Shown: positions 52,858 through 63,348 of the stretch, piece by piece | Layout of the letters: each line of letters begins with the position of its first letter | How positions within the stretch are numbered: the first letter of the stretch is position 1 | Assembly: GCF_028747205.1 (NCBI RefSeq) | Contig: NZ_CP112880.1 | Location: 6,855,501-6,919,500 of the forward strand | DNA from: Streptomyces sp. CA-278952 | Lineage (GTDB): Bacteria; Actinomycetota; Actinomycetes; Streptomycetales; Streptomycetaceae | Direction of reading: 5' to 3' | Length of the DNA stretch: 64,000 bases | Translations under genes and position numbers: made by a program | The notes under the pieces: model-generated | The model's input: the letters and a program-made list of their open reading frames with translations, nothing else | The model's database searches: none | What the model was told of the DNA's origin: nothing

Positions 52858-54014
52858 AGATCGGCATCGTCTGCCCGTACTCCTGGGACGTACCTGGCGG
52901 CGTGCAGTTCCACATCCGGGACCTCGCCGAACACCTGATCCGGCTCGGCCACGAGGTCTCCGTCCTGGCCCCCGCCGACGACGAGACGCCACTGCCTCCT
53001 TACGTCGTCTCGGCGGGCCGGGCCGTCCCCGTCCCGTACAACGGTTCCGTCGCCCGGCTGAACTTCGGTTTCCTGTCGGCGGCCCGGGTGCGGCGCTGGC
53101 TCCACGACGGCACGTTCGACGTCATCCACATCCACGAGCCGACCTCCCCGTCGCTGGGCCTGCTGGCCTGCTGGGCGGCGCAGGGGCCGATCGTGGCCAC
53201 CTTCCACACGTCCAACCCGCGCTCCCGGGCGATGATCGCCGCGTACCCGATCCTCCAGCCCGCGCTGGAGAAGATCAGCGCCCGGATCGCCGTCAGCGAG
53301 TACGCCCGGCGCACCCTGGTCGAGCACCTCGGCGGGGACGCCGTCGTCATCCCCAACGGCGTCGACGTCGGCTTCTTCGCCAAGGCCGAGCCGAAGTCCG
53401 AATGGCAGGGCCGGACCCTCGGCTTCATCGGCCGCATCGACGAACCCCGCAAGGGCCTGCCCGTCCTGATGAAGGCGCTGCCCGCGATCCTCGCCGCCCA
53501 CCCCGAGGCCCGGCTGCTGGTCGCCGGGCGCGGCGACGAGGAGGAGGCGGTTCAGACCCTGCCGAAGGAACTGCGCGAGCGCGTCGAGTTCCTCGGCATG
53601 GTCAGCGACGAGGACAAGGCCAGGCTGCTGCGCAGCGTCGATGTGTACGTGGCCCCCAACACCGGCGGCGAGAGCTTCGGCATCATCCTGGTCGAGGCGC
53701 TGTCGGCCGGTGCTCCGGTGCTGGCGAGCGACCTGGACGCCTTCGCGCAGGTGCTGGACCAGGGCGCGGCGGGCGACCTGTTCGCCAATGAGGACGCCGA
53801 CGCGCTGGCCGCCGCCGCGATCCGGCTGCTGGGCGACCCCGAGCGCCGGGCCGGACTGCGCGAGCGCGGCGAGGCCCACGTACGGCGCTTCGACTGGGCG
53901 ACGGTGGGGGCCGACATCCTCGCGGTGTACGAGACGGTGACCGACGGGGCCGCCTCGGTCGCGGCGGACGAACGCTCCGGGCTGCGGGCCCGGTTCGGGC
54001 TGGCCCGGGACTGA
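52854..54014 (+). CDS. pimA: Phosphatidylinositol alpha-mannosyltransferase
   Basis: 386 aa, GTG overlapping the acyltransferase stop. GT4-type glycosyltransferase: CPYSWDVPGGVQFHIRDLAEHL at 7-28, IHIHEPTSPSLGL near 95-107, FHTSNPRSRAM near 121, and the sugar-nucleotide motif NTGGESFGIILVEALSAG near 269-286. It adds the first mannose from GDP-mannose to phosphatidylinositol on the inner membrane face. Last gene of the overlapping PIM unit. Confidence 0.93.
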   Translation: MKIGIVCPYSWDVPGGVQFHIRDLAEHLIRLGHEVSVLAPADDETPLPPYVVSAGRAVPVPYNGSVARLNFGFLSAARVRRWLHDGTFDVIHIHEPTSPSLGLLACWAAQGPIVATFHTSNPRSRAMIAAYPILQPALEKISARIAVSEYARRTLVEHLGGDAVVIPNGVDVGFFAKAEPKSEWQGRTLGFIGRIDEPRKGLPVLMKALPAILAAHPEARLLVAGRGDEEEAVQTLPKELRERVEFLGMVSDEDKARLLRSVDVYVAPNTGGESFGIILVEALSAGAPVLASDLDAFAQVLDQGAAGDLFANEDADALAAAAIRLLGDPERRAGLRERGEAHVRRFDWATVGADILAVYETVTDGAASVAADERSGLRARFGLARD

Positions 54015-54069
54015 GCCCCGGGGGCTCCTGTTGAAGCGGGGGCCCCCGGCGACGGTAGCGTGTGGGCCC

Positions 54070-54618
54070 GTGACCGTAACCCTCATCGTCTGGATCGTCG
54101 TCGCCCTCATCGCGGTCGGCGTGTACCTCAGCTGGACCGCCGGCCGGCTCGACCGCCTGCACTCCCGGATCGACGCCGCCCGCGCCGCCCTCGACGCCCA
54201 ACTGCTGCGCCGCGCCTCGGTCACCCAGGAGCTGGCCACCTCCGGCGTCCTGGACCCGGCCGCCTCGATCGTCCTGTACGAGGCCGCGCACGCCGCCCGG
54301 CAGGCCGAGGAGGACCACCGCGAGGTCGCCGAGAGCGAACTGAGCACCGCCCTGCGCGCCGTCTTCGGCGAACCGGCCCAGGTCGACGCGGTGAAGGAGA
54401 TCCCCGGAGGAGAGGACGCGGCCACCGAACTGGCCGCCGCCGTACGCCGCGTCCCCATGGCCCGGCGCTTCCACAACGACTCCGTACGCGCCGCCCGCGC
54501 GCTGCGCCGGCACCGTACCGTCCGGCTCTTCCGGCTGGCCGGGCACGCCCCGTTCCCGCTCGCCTTCGAGATGGACGACGCCCCGCCGGTGGCCCTCGCG
54601 GACCGGCCCGGCACCTGA
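54070..54618 (+). CDS. LemA-like membrane-anchored protein
   Basis: 182 aa from the GTG at 54070. There is no Shine-Dalgarno site; TAGCGT ends 8 bases ahead, so it may be leaderless. N-terminal TM helix LIVWIVVALIAVGVYLSW, then a helical domain RLDRLHSRIDAARAALDAQLLRRASVTQELA like LemA, and NDSVRAARALRRHRTVRLFRLAGHAPFPLAFEMDD near the end, also LemA-like. Function of the family unknown. Sits between pimA and pdxS. Confidence 0.8.
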   Translation: MTVTLIVWIVVALIAVGVYLSWTAGRLDRLHSRIDAARAALDAQLLRRASVTQELATSGVLDPAASIVLYEAAHAARQAEEDHREVAESELSTALRAVFGEPAQVDAVKEIPGGEDAATELAAAVRRVPMARRFHNDSVRAARALRRHRTVRLFRLAGHAPFPLAFEMDDAPPVALADRPGT

Positions 54619-54774
54619 CAGCCGCTGAGCCAGGATTGATTCAGGGGCCGATCCGGGGATCGATCCCAGGGCCAAAACGATCCACGGCCTGTCCATTGGC
54701 CCTTGCTGTGGACTGGTCCCGGGGCGTTTGCTCGGCGTTGCAGTATCCAGCGTCTTTCCACCGAGTGAGGTCCC

Positions 54775-55695
54775 GTGTCCACGCTTCCCAGCACCCCGCA
54801 GTCCGCCGAGTACCCCGCCACCGGCACCGCCCGCGTCAAGCGCGGCATGGCCGAGCAGCTCAAGGGCGGCGTGATCATGGACGTCGTCGACGCCGAACAG
54901 GCGAAGATCGCCGAGGACGCGGGCGCCGTCGCCGTCATGGCCCTGGAGCGGGTCCCGGCCGACATCCGCAAGGACGGCGGCGTGGCCCGGATGTCCGACC
55001 CCAACATGATCGAGGAGATCATCGGGGCCGTCTCCATCCCGGTGATGGCCAAGTCCCGCATCGGCCACTTCGTCGAGGCCCAGGTGCTCCAGTCCCTCGG
55101 CGTCGACTACATCGACGAGTCCGAGGTCCTCACCCCGGCCGACGAGGTCAACCACAGCGACAAGTTCGCCTTCACCACCCCCTTCGTCTGCGGCGCCACC
55201 AACCTGGGCGAGGCCCTGCGCCGCATCGCCGAGGGCGCGGCCATGATCCGCTCGAAGGGCGAGGCCGGCACCGGCAACGTCGTCGAGGCCGTCCGCCACC
55301 TGCGCCAGATCAAGAACGAGATCGCCCGGCTGCGCGGCTTCGACAACAACGAGCTGTACGCCGCCGCCAAGGACCTCCGCGCCCCCTACGAGCTGGTCAA
55401 GGAGGTCGCGGAGCTCGGCAAGCTGCCCGTCGTGCTGTTCTCCGCCGGTGGCGTCGCCACCCCGGCCGACGCCGCGCTGATGCGCCAGCTCGGCGCCGAG
55501 GGCGTCTTCGTCGGCTCCGGCATCTTCAAGTCCGGCGACCCGGCCAAGCGCGCCGCCGCCATCGTGAAGGCCACCACCTTCTACGACGACCCGAAGGTCA
55601 TCGCGGACGCCTCCCGCAACCTGGGCGAGGCCATGGTCGGCATCAACTGCGACACCCTGCCCGAGTCCGAGCGCTACGCCAACCGCGGCTGGTAA
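54775..55695 (+). CDS. pdxS: Pyridoxal 5'-phosphate synthase, lyase subunit
   Basis: 306 aa, GTG with GAGG ahead. It builds PLP from ribose 5-phosphate, glyceraldehyde 3-phosphate and ammonia delivered by PdxT. Sequence is the highly conserved one: [54 protein letters not shown] (active-site Lys), and [12 protein letters not shown]. The short palindrome GGACTGGTCC (54710-54719) in the upstream region could be an operator. pdxT follows 6 bp later. Confidence 0.97.
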   Translation: MSTLPSTPQSAEYPATGTARVKRGMAEQLKGGVIMDVVDAEQAKIAEDAGAVAVMALERVPADIRKDGGVARMSDPNMIEEIIGAVSIPVMAKSRIGHFVEAQVLQSLGVDYIDESEVLTPADEVNHSDKFAFTTPFVCGATNLGEALRRIAEGAAMIRSKGEAGTGNVVEAVRHLRQIKNEIARLRGFDNNELYAAAKDLRAPYELVKEVAELGKLPVVLFSAGGVATPADAALMRQLGAEGVFVGSGIFKSGDPAKRAAAIVKATTFYDDPKVIADASRNLGEAMVGINCDTLPESERYANRGW

Positions 55696-55701
55696 CCACT
55701 G

Positions 55702-56295
55702 ATGAGCGACACCCCCCTGATCGGCGTTCTGGCTCTCCAGGGCGACGTACGGGAGCATCTGATCGCCCTGGCCTCGGCGGACGCCCTGGCCAGGCCGGTC
55801 CGGCGTCCCGAGGAGCTCGCCGAGGTCGACGGCCTGGTCATACCGGGCGGCGAGTCCACCACCATGTCCAAACTGGCCGTGCTCTTCGGCATGTTGGAGC
55901 CGCTCCGCGAGCGGGTCCGGGCCGGGATGCCGGTCTACGGCACCTGTGCCGGAATGATCCTGCTGGCCGAGAAGATTCTCGACCCCCGCTCGGGCCAGGA
56001 GACCGTCGGCGGCATCGACATGATCGTGCGGCGCAACGCCTTCGGCCGGCAGAACGAGTCGTTCGAGGCCGCGGTCGAGGTCGGCGGCGTCGAAGGCGGC
56101 CCGGTGGACGGTGTGTTCATCCGTGCGCCGTGGGTCGAGTCCGTCGGGGCCGAGACCGAGGTCATCGCCGAACACGGCGGGCATATCGTGGCCGTCCGGC
56201 AGGGAAACGCCCTCGCCACCTCGTTCCATCCCGAACTGACCGGCGACCATCGCGTACACGCTCTGTTCGTGGACATGGTGCGCGCGGTGAACTGA
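55702..56295 (+). CDS. pdxT: Pyridoxal 5'-phosphate synthase, glutaminase subunit
   Basis: 197 aa, class I glutamine amidotransferase. GGESTTMSK (substrate loop) near 51-59, nucleophile Cys in [11 protein letters not shown] near 80-90, and His/Glu of the triad in [12 protein letters not shown] near 173-184. It frees ammonia from glutamine and passes it to PdxS in the 12+12 complex. Confidence 0.97.
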   Translation: MSDTPLIGVLALQGDVREHLIALASADALARPVRRPEELAEVDGLVIPGGESTTMSKLAVLFGMLEPLRERVRAGMPVYGTCAGMILLAEKILDPRSGQETVGGIDMIVRRNAFGRQNESFEAAVEVGGVEGGPVDGVFIRAPWVESVGAETEVIAEHGGHIVAVRQGNALATSFHPELTGDHRVHALFVDMVRAVN

Positions 56296-56356
56296 GCGGA
56301 CCCCGGTAGGATCTCTCGGGTTCGACTCGATTTTGGTGACGCGAAGGAGAAGGCAG

Positions 56357-57109
56357 ATGTCCGGCCACTCTAAATGGGCTACGACGAAGCACAAGAAGGC
56401 CGTGATTGACGCCAAGCGCGGCAAGCTCTTCGCGAAGCTGATCAAGAACATCGAGGTCGCGGCGCGCTCCGGCGGCGTGGACCCCGACGGTAACCCCACG
56501 CTCGTCGACGCCATCCAGAAGGCGAAGAAGAGCTCCGTCCCGAACAAGAACATCGACTCCGCGGTCAAGCGCGGTGGCGGTCTCGAAGCGGGCGGCGCCG
56601 ACTACGAGACGATCATGTACGAAGGCTACGGCCCCAACGGTGTCGCGGTGCTCATCGAGTGCCTCACCGACAACCGCAACCGTGCCGCGTCCGACGTACG
56701 TGTCGCGATGACCCGGAACGGCGGCTCCATGGCCGACCCGGGCTCCGTCTCGTACCTGTTCAACCGCAAGGGTGTCGTGATCGTGCCCAAGGGCGAGCTG
56801 ACCGAGGACGACGTCCTCGGCGCGGTCCTCGACGCGGGCGCCGAGGAGGTCAACGACCTCGGCGAGACCTTCGAGGTGGTCAGCGAGGCCACCGACATGG
56901 TCGCGGTGCGCACCGCGCTCCAGGAGGCGGGCATCGACTACGACTCCGCCGAAGCCAACTTCCTCCCGACCATGCAGGTCGAGCTGGAGGAAGAGGGCGC
57001 CCGCAAGATCTTCAAGCTCATCGACGCGCTGGAGGACAGCGACGACGTGCAGAACGTCTTCGCCAACTTCGACGTGTCCGACGAGGTCATGGAGAAGGTC
57101 GACGCCTGA
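56357..57109 (+). CDS. YebC/PmpR family protein
   Basis: 250 aa, AAGGAGAAGG ahead of the ATG. Begins with the family hallmark [22 protein letters not shown] and continues through [15 protein letters not shown] and [19 protein letters not shown]. The family is described both as a transcription regulator and as a translation factor that helps ribosomes at stalling motifs. It is next to ruvCAB in most actinobacteria. Confidence 0.95.
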   Translation: MSGHSKWATTKHKKAVIDAKRGKLFAKLIKNIEVAARSGGVDPDGNPTLVDAIQKAKKSSVPNKNIDSAVKRGGGLEAGGADYETIMYEGYGPNGVAVLIECLTDNRNRAASDVRVAMTRNGGSMADPGSVSYLFNRKGVVIVPKGELTEDDVLGAVLDAGAEEVNDLGETFEVVSEATDMVAVRTALQEAGIDYDSAEANFLPTMQVELEEEGARKIFKLIDALEDSDDVQNVFANFDVSDEVMEKVDA

Positions 57110-57290
57110 CGGCACGGCCGACAGGTCTCCCACGACGGGCCGACGGGGCACTCCCCGTCGGCCCGTCGTCCTGTGGTTGCGACGGATTGTCAGTGCGAGC
57201 CGATAGCCTGCGGGAACAGATGATCGAGCGGACGCAGATGACCGAGCGGGCGCGGCGCGCGCCGGCGACGGGCTGAGGACAGGGGGCTCC

Positions 57291-57932
57291 ATGCGCGTTC
57301 TGGGCATTGACCCGGGGCTGACCCGGTGCGGCGTCGGCGTGGTCGAAGGAGTCGCGGGAAGGCCCCTGACCATGATCGGCGTCGGCGTCGTGCGCACCTC
57401 CTCCGACGCCGAGCTCGGCGACCGGCTCGTCGCCGTCGAGCGCGGCATCGAACAGTGGCTCGACGAACACTCCCCGGGATTCGTCGCGGTCGAGCGCGTC
57501 TTCGCCCAGCACAACGTCCGCACCGTGATGGGCACCGCCCAGGCCAGCGCGGTCGCCATGCTCTGCGCCGCCCGCCGCGGCATCCCGGTCGCCCTGCACA
57601 CCCCCAGCGAGGTCAAGGCGGCCGTCACCGGATCGGGCCGCGCCGACAAGGACCAGGTCGGCGCCATGGTGACCCGCCTGCTGAGGCTGGACGCACCGCC
57701 CAAGCCCGCCGACGCCGCCGACGCCCTGGCGCTGGCCATCTGCCACATCTGGCGCGCCCCCGCGCAGAACCGGCTCCAGCAGGCCGTCGCCGCCCACCGC
57801 GCGTCCGGCCCGTCCCGCACGTCCGGGGCGGCCGGCACCCTCGGCGCCTCCCGTACCCCCGGGGCTTCTCGCCCGCCCGGCCCGCCCGGGGCCCCCGGCA
57901 CGTCCCGCACGCTGAAAGGCCGCACCACATGA
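57291..57932 (+). CDS. ruvC: Holliday junction resolvase
   Basis: 213 aa, ATG at 57291. RNase H-fold nuclease with the acidic catalytic residues: Asp7 in LGIDPGL, Glu near 67 (VAVERVF), and Asp residues in [17 protein letters not shown] near 138-154. It cuts four-way junctions resolved by RuvAB. The last ~45 residues are an Ala/Ser/Pro/Gly-rich repeat tail, longer than in most RuvC. ATGA overlap with ruvA. Confidence 0.96.
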   Translation: MRVLGIDPGLTRCGVGVVEGVAGRPLTMIGVGVVRTSSDAELGDRLVAVERGIEQWLDEHSPGFVAVERVFAQHNVRTVMGTAQASAVAMLCAARRGIPVALHTPSEVKAAVTGSGRADKDQVGAMVTRLLRLDAPPKPADAADALALAICHIWRAPAQNRLQQAVAAHRASGPSRTSGAAGTLGASRTPGASRPPGPPGAPGTSRTLKGRTT

Positions 57933-58555
57933 TCGCTTTCGTCTCCGGCCCGGTGGCAGCCCTCGCCCCGACCACCGCCGTCATCGAGGTCGGCGGCATC
58001 GGCATGGCGGTCCAGTGCACCCCGCACACCCTCGCCGACCTGCGTGTCGGCAAGGAGGCCAAGCTCGCCACCTCACTGGTCGTCCGCGAGGACTCGCTCA
58101 CGCTGTACGGCTTCGCGGACGACGACGAGCGGCAGGTGTTCGAGCTCCTCCAGACCGCCAGCGGCGTGGGCCCCCGTCTCGCCCAGGCCATGCTCGCCAC
58201 CCACAGCCCCGACGCCCTGCGCCTCGCGGTCTCCACCGGCGACGAGAAGGCGCTGACCGCCGTCTCCGGCATCGGAAAGAAGGGCGCGCAGAAGCTGCTC
58301 CTGGAGCTCAAGGACCGGCTCGGCGAACCGGTCGGCGCGCACATCGGCCAGCAGGGCATCGGCACCCCCGTCACCTCCGGCTGGCGCGACCAGCTCCAGG
58401 CCGCGCTGATCGGCCTCGGGTACGCGAGCCGCGAGGCCGACGAGGCCGTCAACGCCGTCGCCCCGCAGGCGGAGGCCGCCGTCGCCGAGGGCACGGCGCC
58501 CCCCGTGCCGCAGCTGCTGCGGGCCGCCCTGCAGACTCTCAACCGCGCACGCTGA
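57929..58555 (+). CDS. ruvA: Holliday junction branch migration protein RuvA
   Basis: 208 aa, ATG inside the ruvC stop. Domain [13 protein letters not shown] (beta barrel), domain II with HhH motifs [17 protein letters not shown] and [21 protein letters not shown], and the RuvB-binding domain [18 protein letters not shown]. It binds the junction as a tetramer and loads RuvB. Confidence 0.97.
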   Translation: MIAFVSGPVAALAPTTAVIEVGGIGMAVQCTPHTLADLRVGKEAKLATSLVVREDSLTLYGFADDDERQVFELLQTASGVGPRLAQAMLATHSPDALRLAVSTGDEKALTAVSGIGKKGAQKLLLELKDRLGEPVGAHIGQQGIGTPVTSGWRDQLQAALIGLGYASREADEAVNAVAPQAEAAVAEGTAPPVPQLLRAALQTLNRAR

Positions 58556-58585
58556 CCGGCACCGAACCACCGAAGAGGCCCCTTG

Positions 58586-59674
58586 ATGAACTGGGACGAG
58601 ACCGGACCCGAGACCGACGAGCCCACCGGCCCGGTCCTCGACGACCGGCTGGTCGACGCCGGCCATCTCGACGGCGAGGACACCGCGGTCGAGGCGGCGC
58701 TGCGCCCCAAGGACCTGGACGAGTTCGTCGGCCAGGAGAAGGTCCGCGAACAGCTCGACCTGGTCCTCAAGGCCGCCCTCGCCCGCGGGGCCACCGCCGA
58801 CCACGTACTGCTCTCCGGCGCCCCCGGCCTCGGCAAGACCACTCTTTCGATGATCATCGCGGCGGAGATGAACGCCCCGATCAGGATCACCTCGGGCCCC
58901 GCCATCCAGCACGCCGGCGACCTCGCGGCGATCCTCTCCTCCCTCCAGGAGGGCGAGGTCCTCTTCCTCGACGAGATCCACCGCATGTCCCGGCCCGCCG
59001 AGGAGATGCTCTACATGGCGATGGAGGACTTCCGGGTCGACGTCATCGTCGGCAAGGGCCCCGGCGCCACCGCCATCCCGCTCGAACTGCCCCCCTTCAC
59101 CCTGGTCGGGGCCACCACCCGGGCCGGGCTGCTCCCGCCCCCGCTGCGCGACCGCTTCGGCTTCACCGGACACATGGAGTTCTACGCCCCCGCCGAGCTG
59201 GAGCGCGTCATCCACCGCTCCGCCCGCCTCCTCGACGTCGTCATCGACGTGAAGGGCGCCGCCGAGATCGCCGGCCGCTCCCGCGGCACCCCCCGTATCG
59301 CCAACCGCCTGCTGCGCCGCGTCCGCGACTACGCCCAGGTCAAGGCGGAGGGCACGATCGACCGGGAGATCGCAATGGCCGCCCTCAAGGTGTACGAGGT
59401 TGACGCCCGCGGACTCGATCGGCTGGACCGTGCCGTCCTCGGCGCCCTGCTGAAGCTCTTCGGCGGCGGCCCGGTGGGGCTGTCCACGCTGGCGGTAGCG
59501 GTGGGGGAGGAGCGGGAGACCGTGGAGGAGGTCGCCGAGCCCTTCCTCGTACGGGAAGGACTGCTGGCCAGGACCCCGCGCGGCCGCGTCGCCACCCCGG
59601 CGGCCTGGGCGCATCTGGGGCTGGTCCCGCCGCAGCACGGAGCAAAGGGACAACAGGGTCTGTTCGGGGCGTGA
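58586..59674 (+). CDS. ruvB: Holliday junction branch migration ATPase RuvB
   Basis: 362 aa. ATG at 58586 with AAGAGG ahead (TTG at 58583 is a poorer choice). AAA+ motor: [18 protein letters not shown] near 45, Walker [10 protein letters not shown] near 79-87, Walker B LFLDEIHR near 128-135, sensor 1 GATTRAG and the C-terminal winged helix with [18 protein letters not shown]. Hexamer that drives branch migration. Confidence 0.97.
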   Translation: MNWDETGPETDEPTGPVLDDRLVDAGHLDGEDTAVEAALRPKDLDEFVGQEKVREQLDLVLKAALARGATADHVLLSGAPGLGKTTLSMIIAAEMNAPIRITSGPAIQHAGDLAAILSSLQEGEVLFLDEIHRMSRPAEEMLYMAMEDFRVDVIVGKGPGATAIPLELPPFTLVGATTRAGLLPPPLRDRFGFTGHMEFYAPAELERVIHRSARLLDVVIDVKGAAEIAGRSRGTPRIANRLLRRVRDYAQVKAEGTIDREIAMAALKVYEVDARGLDRLDRAVLGALLKLFGGGPVGLSTLAVAVGEERETVEEVAEPFLVREGLLARTPRGRVATPAAWAHLGLVPPQHGAKGQQGLFGA

Positions 59675-59721
59675 TGGGTCACAGGTTCGCGTGCACAGGA
59701 ACCCCGGTGCCATGCTGGGCG

Positions 59722-59751
59722 TTGTTCCAACGATGCGGACTCGCTTAGACT
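59722..59751 (+). promoter_or_regulatory. Promoter for yajC-secD-secF
   Basis: TTGTTC (59722-59727), 18 bp, TAGACT (59746-59751). Located 48 bp past ruvB, giving a leader of about 80 nt to the yajC GTG. Confidence 0.5.
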
Positions 59752-59840
59752 CCGCCGATGCCGCCCTTACCGGTCGGTGTACCCACCCCCGTATATACAG
59801 GCCGCATTCCAGCGCGGTCGTGCGAAGGAATTCCCGTCCC

Positions 59841-60326
59841 GTGGATATCTTGACTCTCCTCCCCTTCATCGTGCTCATCGGGGCCATGTTCCTGATGACC
59901 CGTTCCGCCAAGAAGAAGCAGGCGGCGGCCGCGCAGATGCGCAACGACATGCAGCCCGGCACCGGCGTCCGGACGATCGGGGGCATGTACGCCACCGTCA
60001 AGGAAGTCCACGACGACACCGTTATCCTCGAGGTCGCTCCCGGCGTGCACGCCATCTACGCGAAGAACTCCATCGGCGCCGTCCTGGACGACGCGGAGTA
60101 CAACCGCATCGTGCACGGTGACGACCCGGAGCTGGACGCGGACGGCACCGTCGTTCCCGACGACGCCTCCTCGCTGACCGGCGAGTCCGACTCCGCCGAG
60201 GTCGCCAAGATCGACCTGGCCAAGGACGACGCGGCCGACGACGTCGAGCCCGAGGACGCCGCGGTCAAGGACGCCAAGGACGCCAAGGACGAGAGCAAGA
60301 CCGACGGCGACGCCGACTCCAAGTAG
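59841..60326 (+). CDS. yajC: Preprotein translocase accessory subunit YajC
   Basis: 161 aa, GTG at 59841 with GAAGGA 11 bases ahead. One N-terminal TM helix (LTLLPFIVLIGAMFLM), basic RSAKKKQ, then the small YajC domain (PGTGVRTIGGMYATVKEVHDDTVILEVAPG). The C-terminal 60 residues are very acidic, with KDAKDAKDE-type runs. YajC joins SecDF and SecYEG. Confidence 0.93.
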   Translation: MDILTLLPFIVLIGAMFLMTRSAKKKQAAAAQMRNDMQPGTGVRTIGGMYATVKEVHDDTVILEVAPGVHAIYAKNSIGAVLDDAEYNRIVHGDDPELDADGTVVPDDASSLTGESDSAEVAKIDLAKDDAADDVEPEDAAVKDAKDAKDESKTDGDADSK

Positions 60327-60335
60327 TTCTCACGA

Positions 60336-60379
60336 TCCCGGGGACGTCGCGCGCCCACCGGCGCGGGGCGTCCCCGGGA
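60336..60379 (+). terminator. Hairpin between yajC and secD
   Basis: TCCCGGGGACG (60336-60346) pairs with CGTCCCCGGGA (60369-60379); 22-base loop that itself can pair in part. It may attenuate read-through to secD. Confidence 0.6.
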
Positions 60380-60476
60380 CCGTGCGGTCGTCTGCGGGGG
60401 CAGGGTCCCCACTACACTTCGTGGCCGCTCGGGCGCGTACCCGGCGCGGGGCGGTTGGACAGGGAGAAACGAGAAG

Positions 60477-62255
60477 GTGGCAGCACCCAAGAAGGGCCGA
60501 GGGCCGTCCGGCGGTCAAGGCAGGCCGGGGCGGGCCCTGGCTCTGATCCTCATCGCCATGGTCGCGCTCACCGGCGGGATGTTCCTGTCCGGGCACACGA
60601 CGCCGCGGTTGGGCATCGACCTGGCCGGCGGGACGTCGATCACGCTGGAGGCACAGAACCAGCCCGGCAAGCCGAACGCGATCAACCAGACCAACATGAA
60701 CACCGCGGTCGGGATCATCGAGCGGCGCGTCAACGGTCTGGGCGTCTCCGAGGCCGAGGTTCAGACCCAGGGCTCGAAGAACATCATCGTCAACATCCCC
60801 AAGGGGACGAACTCCAAGCAGGCCCAGGAGCAGGTCGGCACCACCGCCCAGCTCTACTTCCGGCCTGTTCTGACAGTTCAGGCGAGCGGCCCCGAGCAGC
60901 CCACACCCTCCGGCTCCGGAACTCCCTCGGGCAGCGCAACCCCGAAGCCCGGCGAGTCCGCCGAAGGTGAGGACAAGCCCAAGGACGAGGGCGAGAAGGC
61001 CACCGATGCGGAGGCCACCCCCTCGGCGAGCGCCACCACCCAGGGCCGCGCGGTCACCGGGGCACTGACGAAGGACGACCCGACCCCCGGCGCCTCCGAC
61101 AAGCCGAAGCCGTCCGACTCCCCCGAGGCCTCGCCTCCCGCGGACCCGGCCACGGCCAAGCTCCAGGAGGAGTTCGCCAAGCTCGACTGCACCGATCCCA
61201 AGCAGCGCTCGGAGGCCGGCGAGAACGCCAAGCCCACCGACTCGATCGTCGCCTGCGGTTCGAACGTCCCGGGCAGCTACGAGAAGTACGTCCTCGGCCC
61301 GGCCGAGGTCTCCGGCAGCGACGTCGACGACGCCAAGGGCGCCATCGAGCAGCAGACTGGCGAGTGGATCGTGTCGATGGAGTTCACCTCCGCCGGCGCC
61401 AAGAAGTTCCAGACGATCACCAGCCGGCTCTCGCAGCAGCAGCCGCCGATGAACCAGTTCGCGATCGTCCTCGACGGCGAGGTCGTCTCCGCGCCCTCGG
61501 TGCGCACGGCGCTCAGCAAGAACGCCCAGATCTCCGGCAGCTTCGACCAGCAGTCCGCCGAGGACCTCGGCAACATCCTGTCGTACGGTGCGCTTCCGCT
61601 GACCTTCGAGGAGGTGAGCGTCACCACGGTGACCGCCGCCCTCGGCGACGAACAGCTCAAGGCGGGTCTGATCGCCGGCGCGATCGGTCTCGCGCTGGTC
61701 GTGATCTACCTGGTCGCCTACTACCGGGGGCTGGCGTTCATCGCGCTGCTGAGCCTCCTGGTCTCGGGCGTCCTGACGTACACGATCATGGCCCTGCTGG
61801 GACCGGCCATCGGCTTCGCGCTGAACCTCCCGGCGGTCTGCGGTGCCATCGTCGCGATCGGTATCACAGCCGACTCGTTCATCGTGTACTTCGAACGCGT
61901 GAGAGACGAGATCCGCGAGGGACGCACGCTGCGCCCGGCCATCGAGCGCGCCTGGCCACGCGCCCGGCGCACCATCCTGGTCTCCGACTTCGTATCGTTC
62001 CTGTCCGCGGTCGTCCTCTTCATTGTCACCGTCGGCAAGGTGCAGGGCTTCGCCTTCACGCTCGGCCTCACCACCCTGCTCGACGTCGTCGTGGTGTTCC
62101 TCTTCACCAAGCCCCTGATGACGCTCATGGGCCGGACGAAGTTCTTCTCCAAGGGCGGACCGTGGTCCGGGCTGGACCCGAAGCGGCTCGGCGCCCAGCC
62201 GCCGTTGCGCCGCTCGCGCCGTGTCAACGCCCCCACCGAACCGAAGGAGGCGTGA
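60477..62255 (+). CDS. secD: Protein translocase subunit SecD
   Basis: 592 aa, GTG. TM1 near 20-40, then the large outer domain beginning LGIDLAGGTSITLEA, and five C-terminal TM helices with the RND-type motif (AIVAIGITADSFIVYFERVRDEIREGRTL). SecDF uses the proton gradient to pull exported proteins out of SecYEG. Residues about 134-224 are a Pro/Ser/Glu/Lys-rich insert, absent from E. coli SecD. It precedes secF with 1 bp between them. Confidence 0.95.
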   Translation: MAAPKKGRGPSGGQGRPGRALALILIAMVALTGGMFLSGHTTPRLGIDLAGGTSITLEAQNQPGKPNAINQTNMNTAVGIIERRVNGLGVSEAEVQTQGSKNIIVNIPKGTNSKQAQEQVGTTAQLYFRPVLTVQASGPEQPTPSGSGTPSGSATPKPGESAEGEDKPKDEGEKATDAEATPSASATTQGRAVTGALTKDDPTPGASDKPKPSDSPEASPPADPATAKLQEEFAKLDCTDPKQRSEAGENAKPTDSIVACGSNVPGSYEKYVLGPAEVSGSDVDDAKGAIEQQTGEWIVSMEFTSAGAKKFQTITSRLSQQQPPMNQFAIVLDGEVVSAPSVRTALSKNAQISGSFDQQSAEDLGNILSYGALPLTFEEVSVTTVTAALGDEQLKAGLIAGAIGLALVVIYLVAYYRGLAFIALLSLLVSGVLTYTIMALLGPAIGFALNLPAVCGAIVAIGITADSFIVYFERVRDEIREGRTLRPAIERAWPRARRTILVSDFVSFLSAVVLFIVTVGKVQGFAFTLGLTTLLDVVVVFLFTKPLMTLMGRTKFFSKGGPWSGLDPKRLGAQPPLRRSRRVNAPTEPKEA

Positions 62256-62256
62256 G

Positions 62257-63345
62257 ATGTCGCGACTCGGCAATCTCGGCGCCCGGCTCTACCGCGGCGA
62301 GGTCGGCTACGACTTCATCCGCAACCGCAAGATCTGGTACGGCATCTCGATCCTGATCACCATCACGGCCATCATCGGCGTGGCGGTCGGCGGCCTCCGC
62401 ATGGGCATCGAGTTCAAGGGCGGCGCGGTCTTCACGACCGACACCAAGGCCCAGATCTCCACCGCCCAGGCCACGGACGTGGCGACCGAGGCCTCCGGCC
62501 ACCTGGCGATCGTGCAGGAGCTGGGCAACGGCGGTCTGCGCATCCAGATCACCGAGGTCGACACCGCCAAGGCCAACGAGATCAAGGAGACGCTCTCCGA
62601 CGAGCTCGGCATCCCCGCCAACGACATCAACGCGGACCTGGTCGGCCCCAGCTGGGGTGAGCAGATCGCCAACAAGGCGTGGACCGGCCTCGGGGTCTTC
62701 ATGATCCTGGTGGTGATCTATCTGGCCATCGCCTTCGAGTGGCGGATGGCCGTCGCCGCCCTCATCGCGCTGATCCACGACATCACCATCACGGTCGGCG
62801 TCTACGCCCTGGTCGGCTTCGAGGTCACACCGGGCACGGTGATCGGTCTGCTGACCATTCTCGGTTACTCCCTGTACGACACGGTGGTGGTCTTCGACAG
62901 CCTCAAGGAGGGCCAGAAGGACATCACCAAGCAGACCCGCTTCACGTACAGCGAGATCGCCAACCGGTCGATCAACAGCACGCTCGTCCGCTCCATCAAC
63001 ACCACCGTGGTGGCGCTCCTGCCGGTGGCCGGTCTGCTGTTCATCGGCGGTGGCGTCCTCGGCGCGGGCATGCTGAACGACATCTCGCTGTCGCTGTTCG
63101 TCGGTCTCGCCGCCGGCGCCTACTCCTCGATCTTCATCGCCACGCCGCTCGTCGCCGACCTCAAGGAACGCGAGCCGCAGATGAAGGCGCTGAAGAAGCG
63201 GATCCTCGCCAAGCGGGCCGCCGCGGCCGCCAAGGGCGAGTCCCCCGACGACGACGGCCCCGAGGACCAGTACGACGACGCCGAGACCGCGGGCACGGCG
63301 ATCGGCCGTCCCCGGTCGCACGGCCGCACCCCCGGGAAGCGCTGA
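62257..63345 (+). CDS. secF: Protein translocase subunit SecF
   Basis: 362 aa. GAAGGAGG 6 bases ahead of the ATG at 62257 decides the start. TM1 WYGISILITITAIIGVAVGG, the short outer domain with GMEFKGG-like GIEFKGGAVF, five TM helices, with VIGLLTILGYSLYDTVVVFDSLKE and NRSINSTLVRSINTTVVALLPV characteristic of SecF. C-terminal tail charged and disordered. Confidence 0.96.
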   Translation: MSRLGNLGARLYRGEVGYDFIRNRKIWYGISILITITAIIGVAVGGLRMGIEFKGGAVFTTDTKAQISTAQATDVATEASGHLAIVQELGNGGLRIQITEVDTAKANEIKETLSDELGIPANDINADLVGPSWGEQIANKAWTGLGVFMILVVIYLAIAFEWRMAVAALIALIHDITITVGVYALVGFEVTPGTVIGLLTILGYSLYDTVVVFDSLKEGQKDITKQTRFTYSEIANRSINSTLVRSINTTVVALLPVAGLLFIGGGVLGAGMLNDISLSLFVGLAAGAYSSIFIATPLVADLKEREPQMKALKKRILAKRAAAAAKGESPDDDGPEDQYDDAETAGTAIGRPRSHGRTPGKR

Positions 63346-63348
63346 GCG

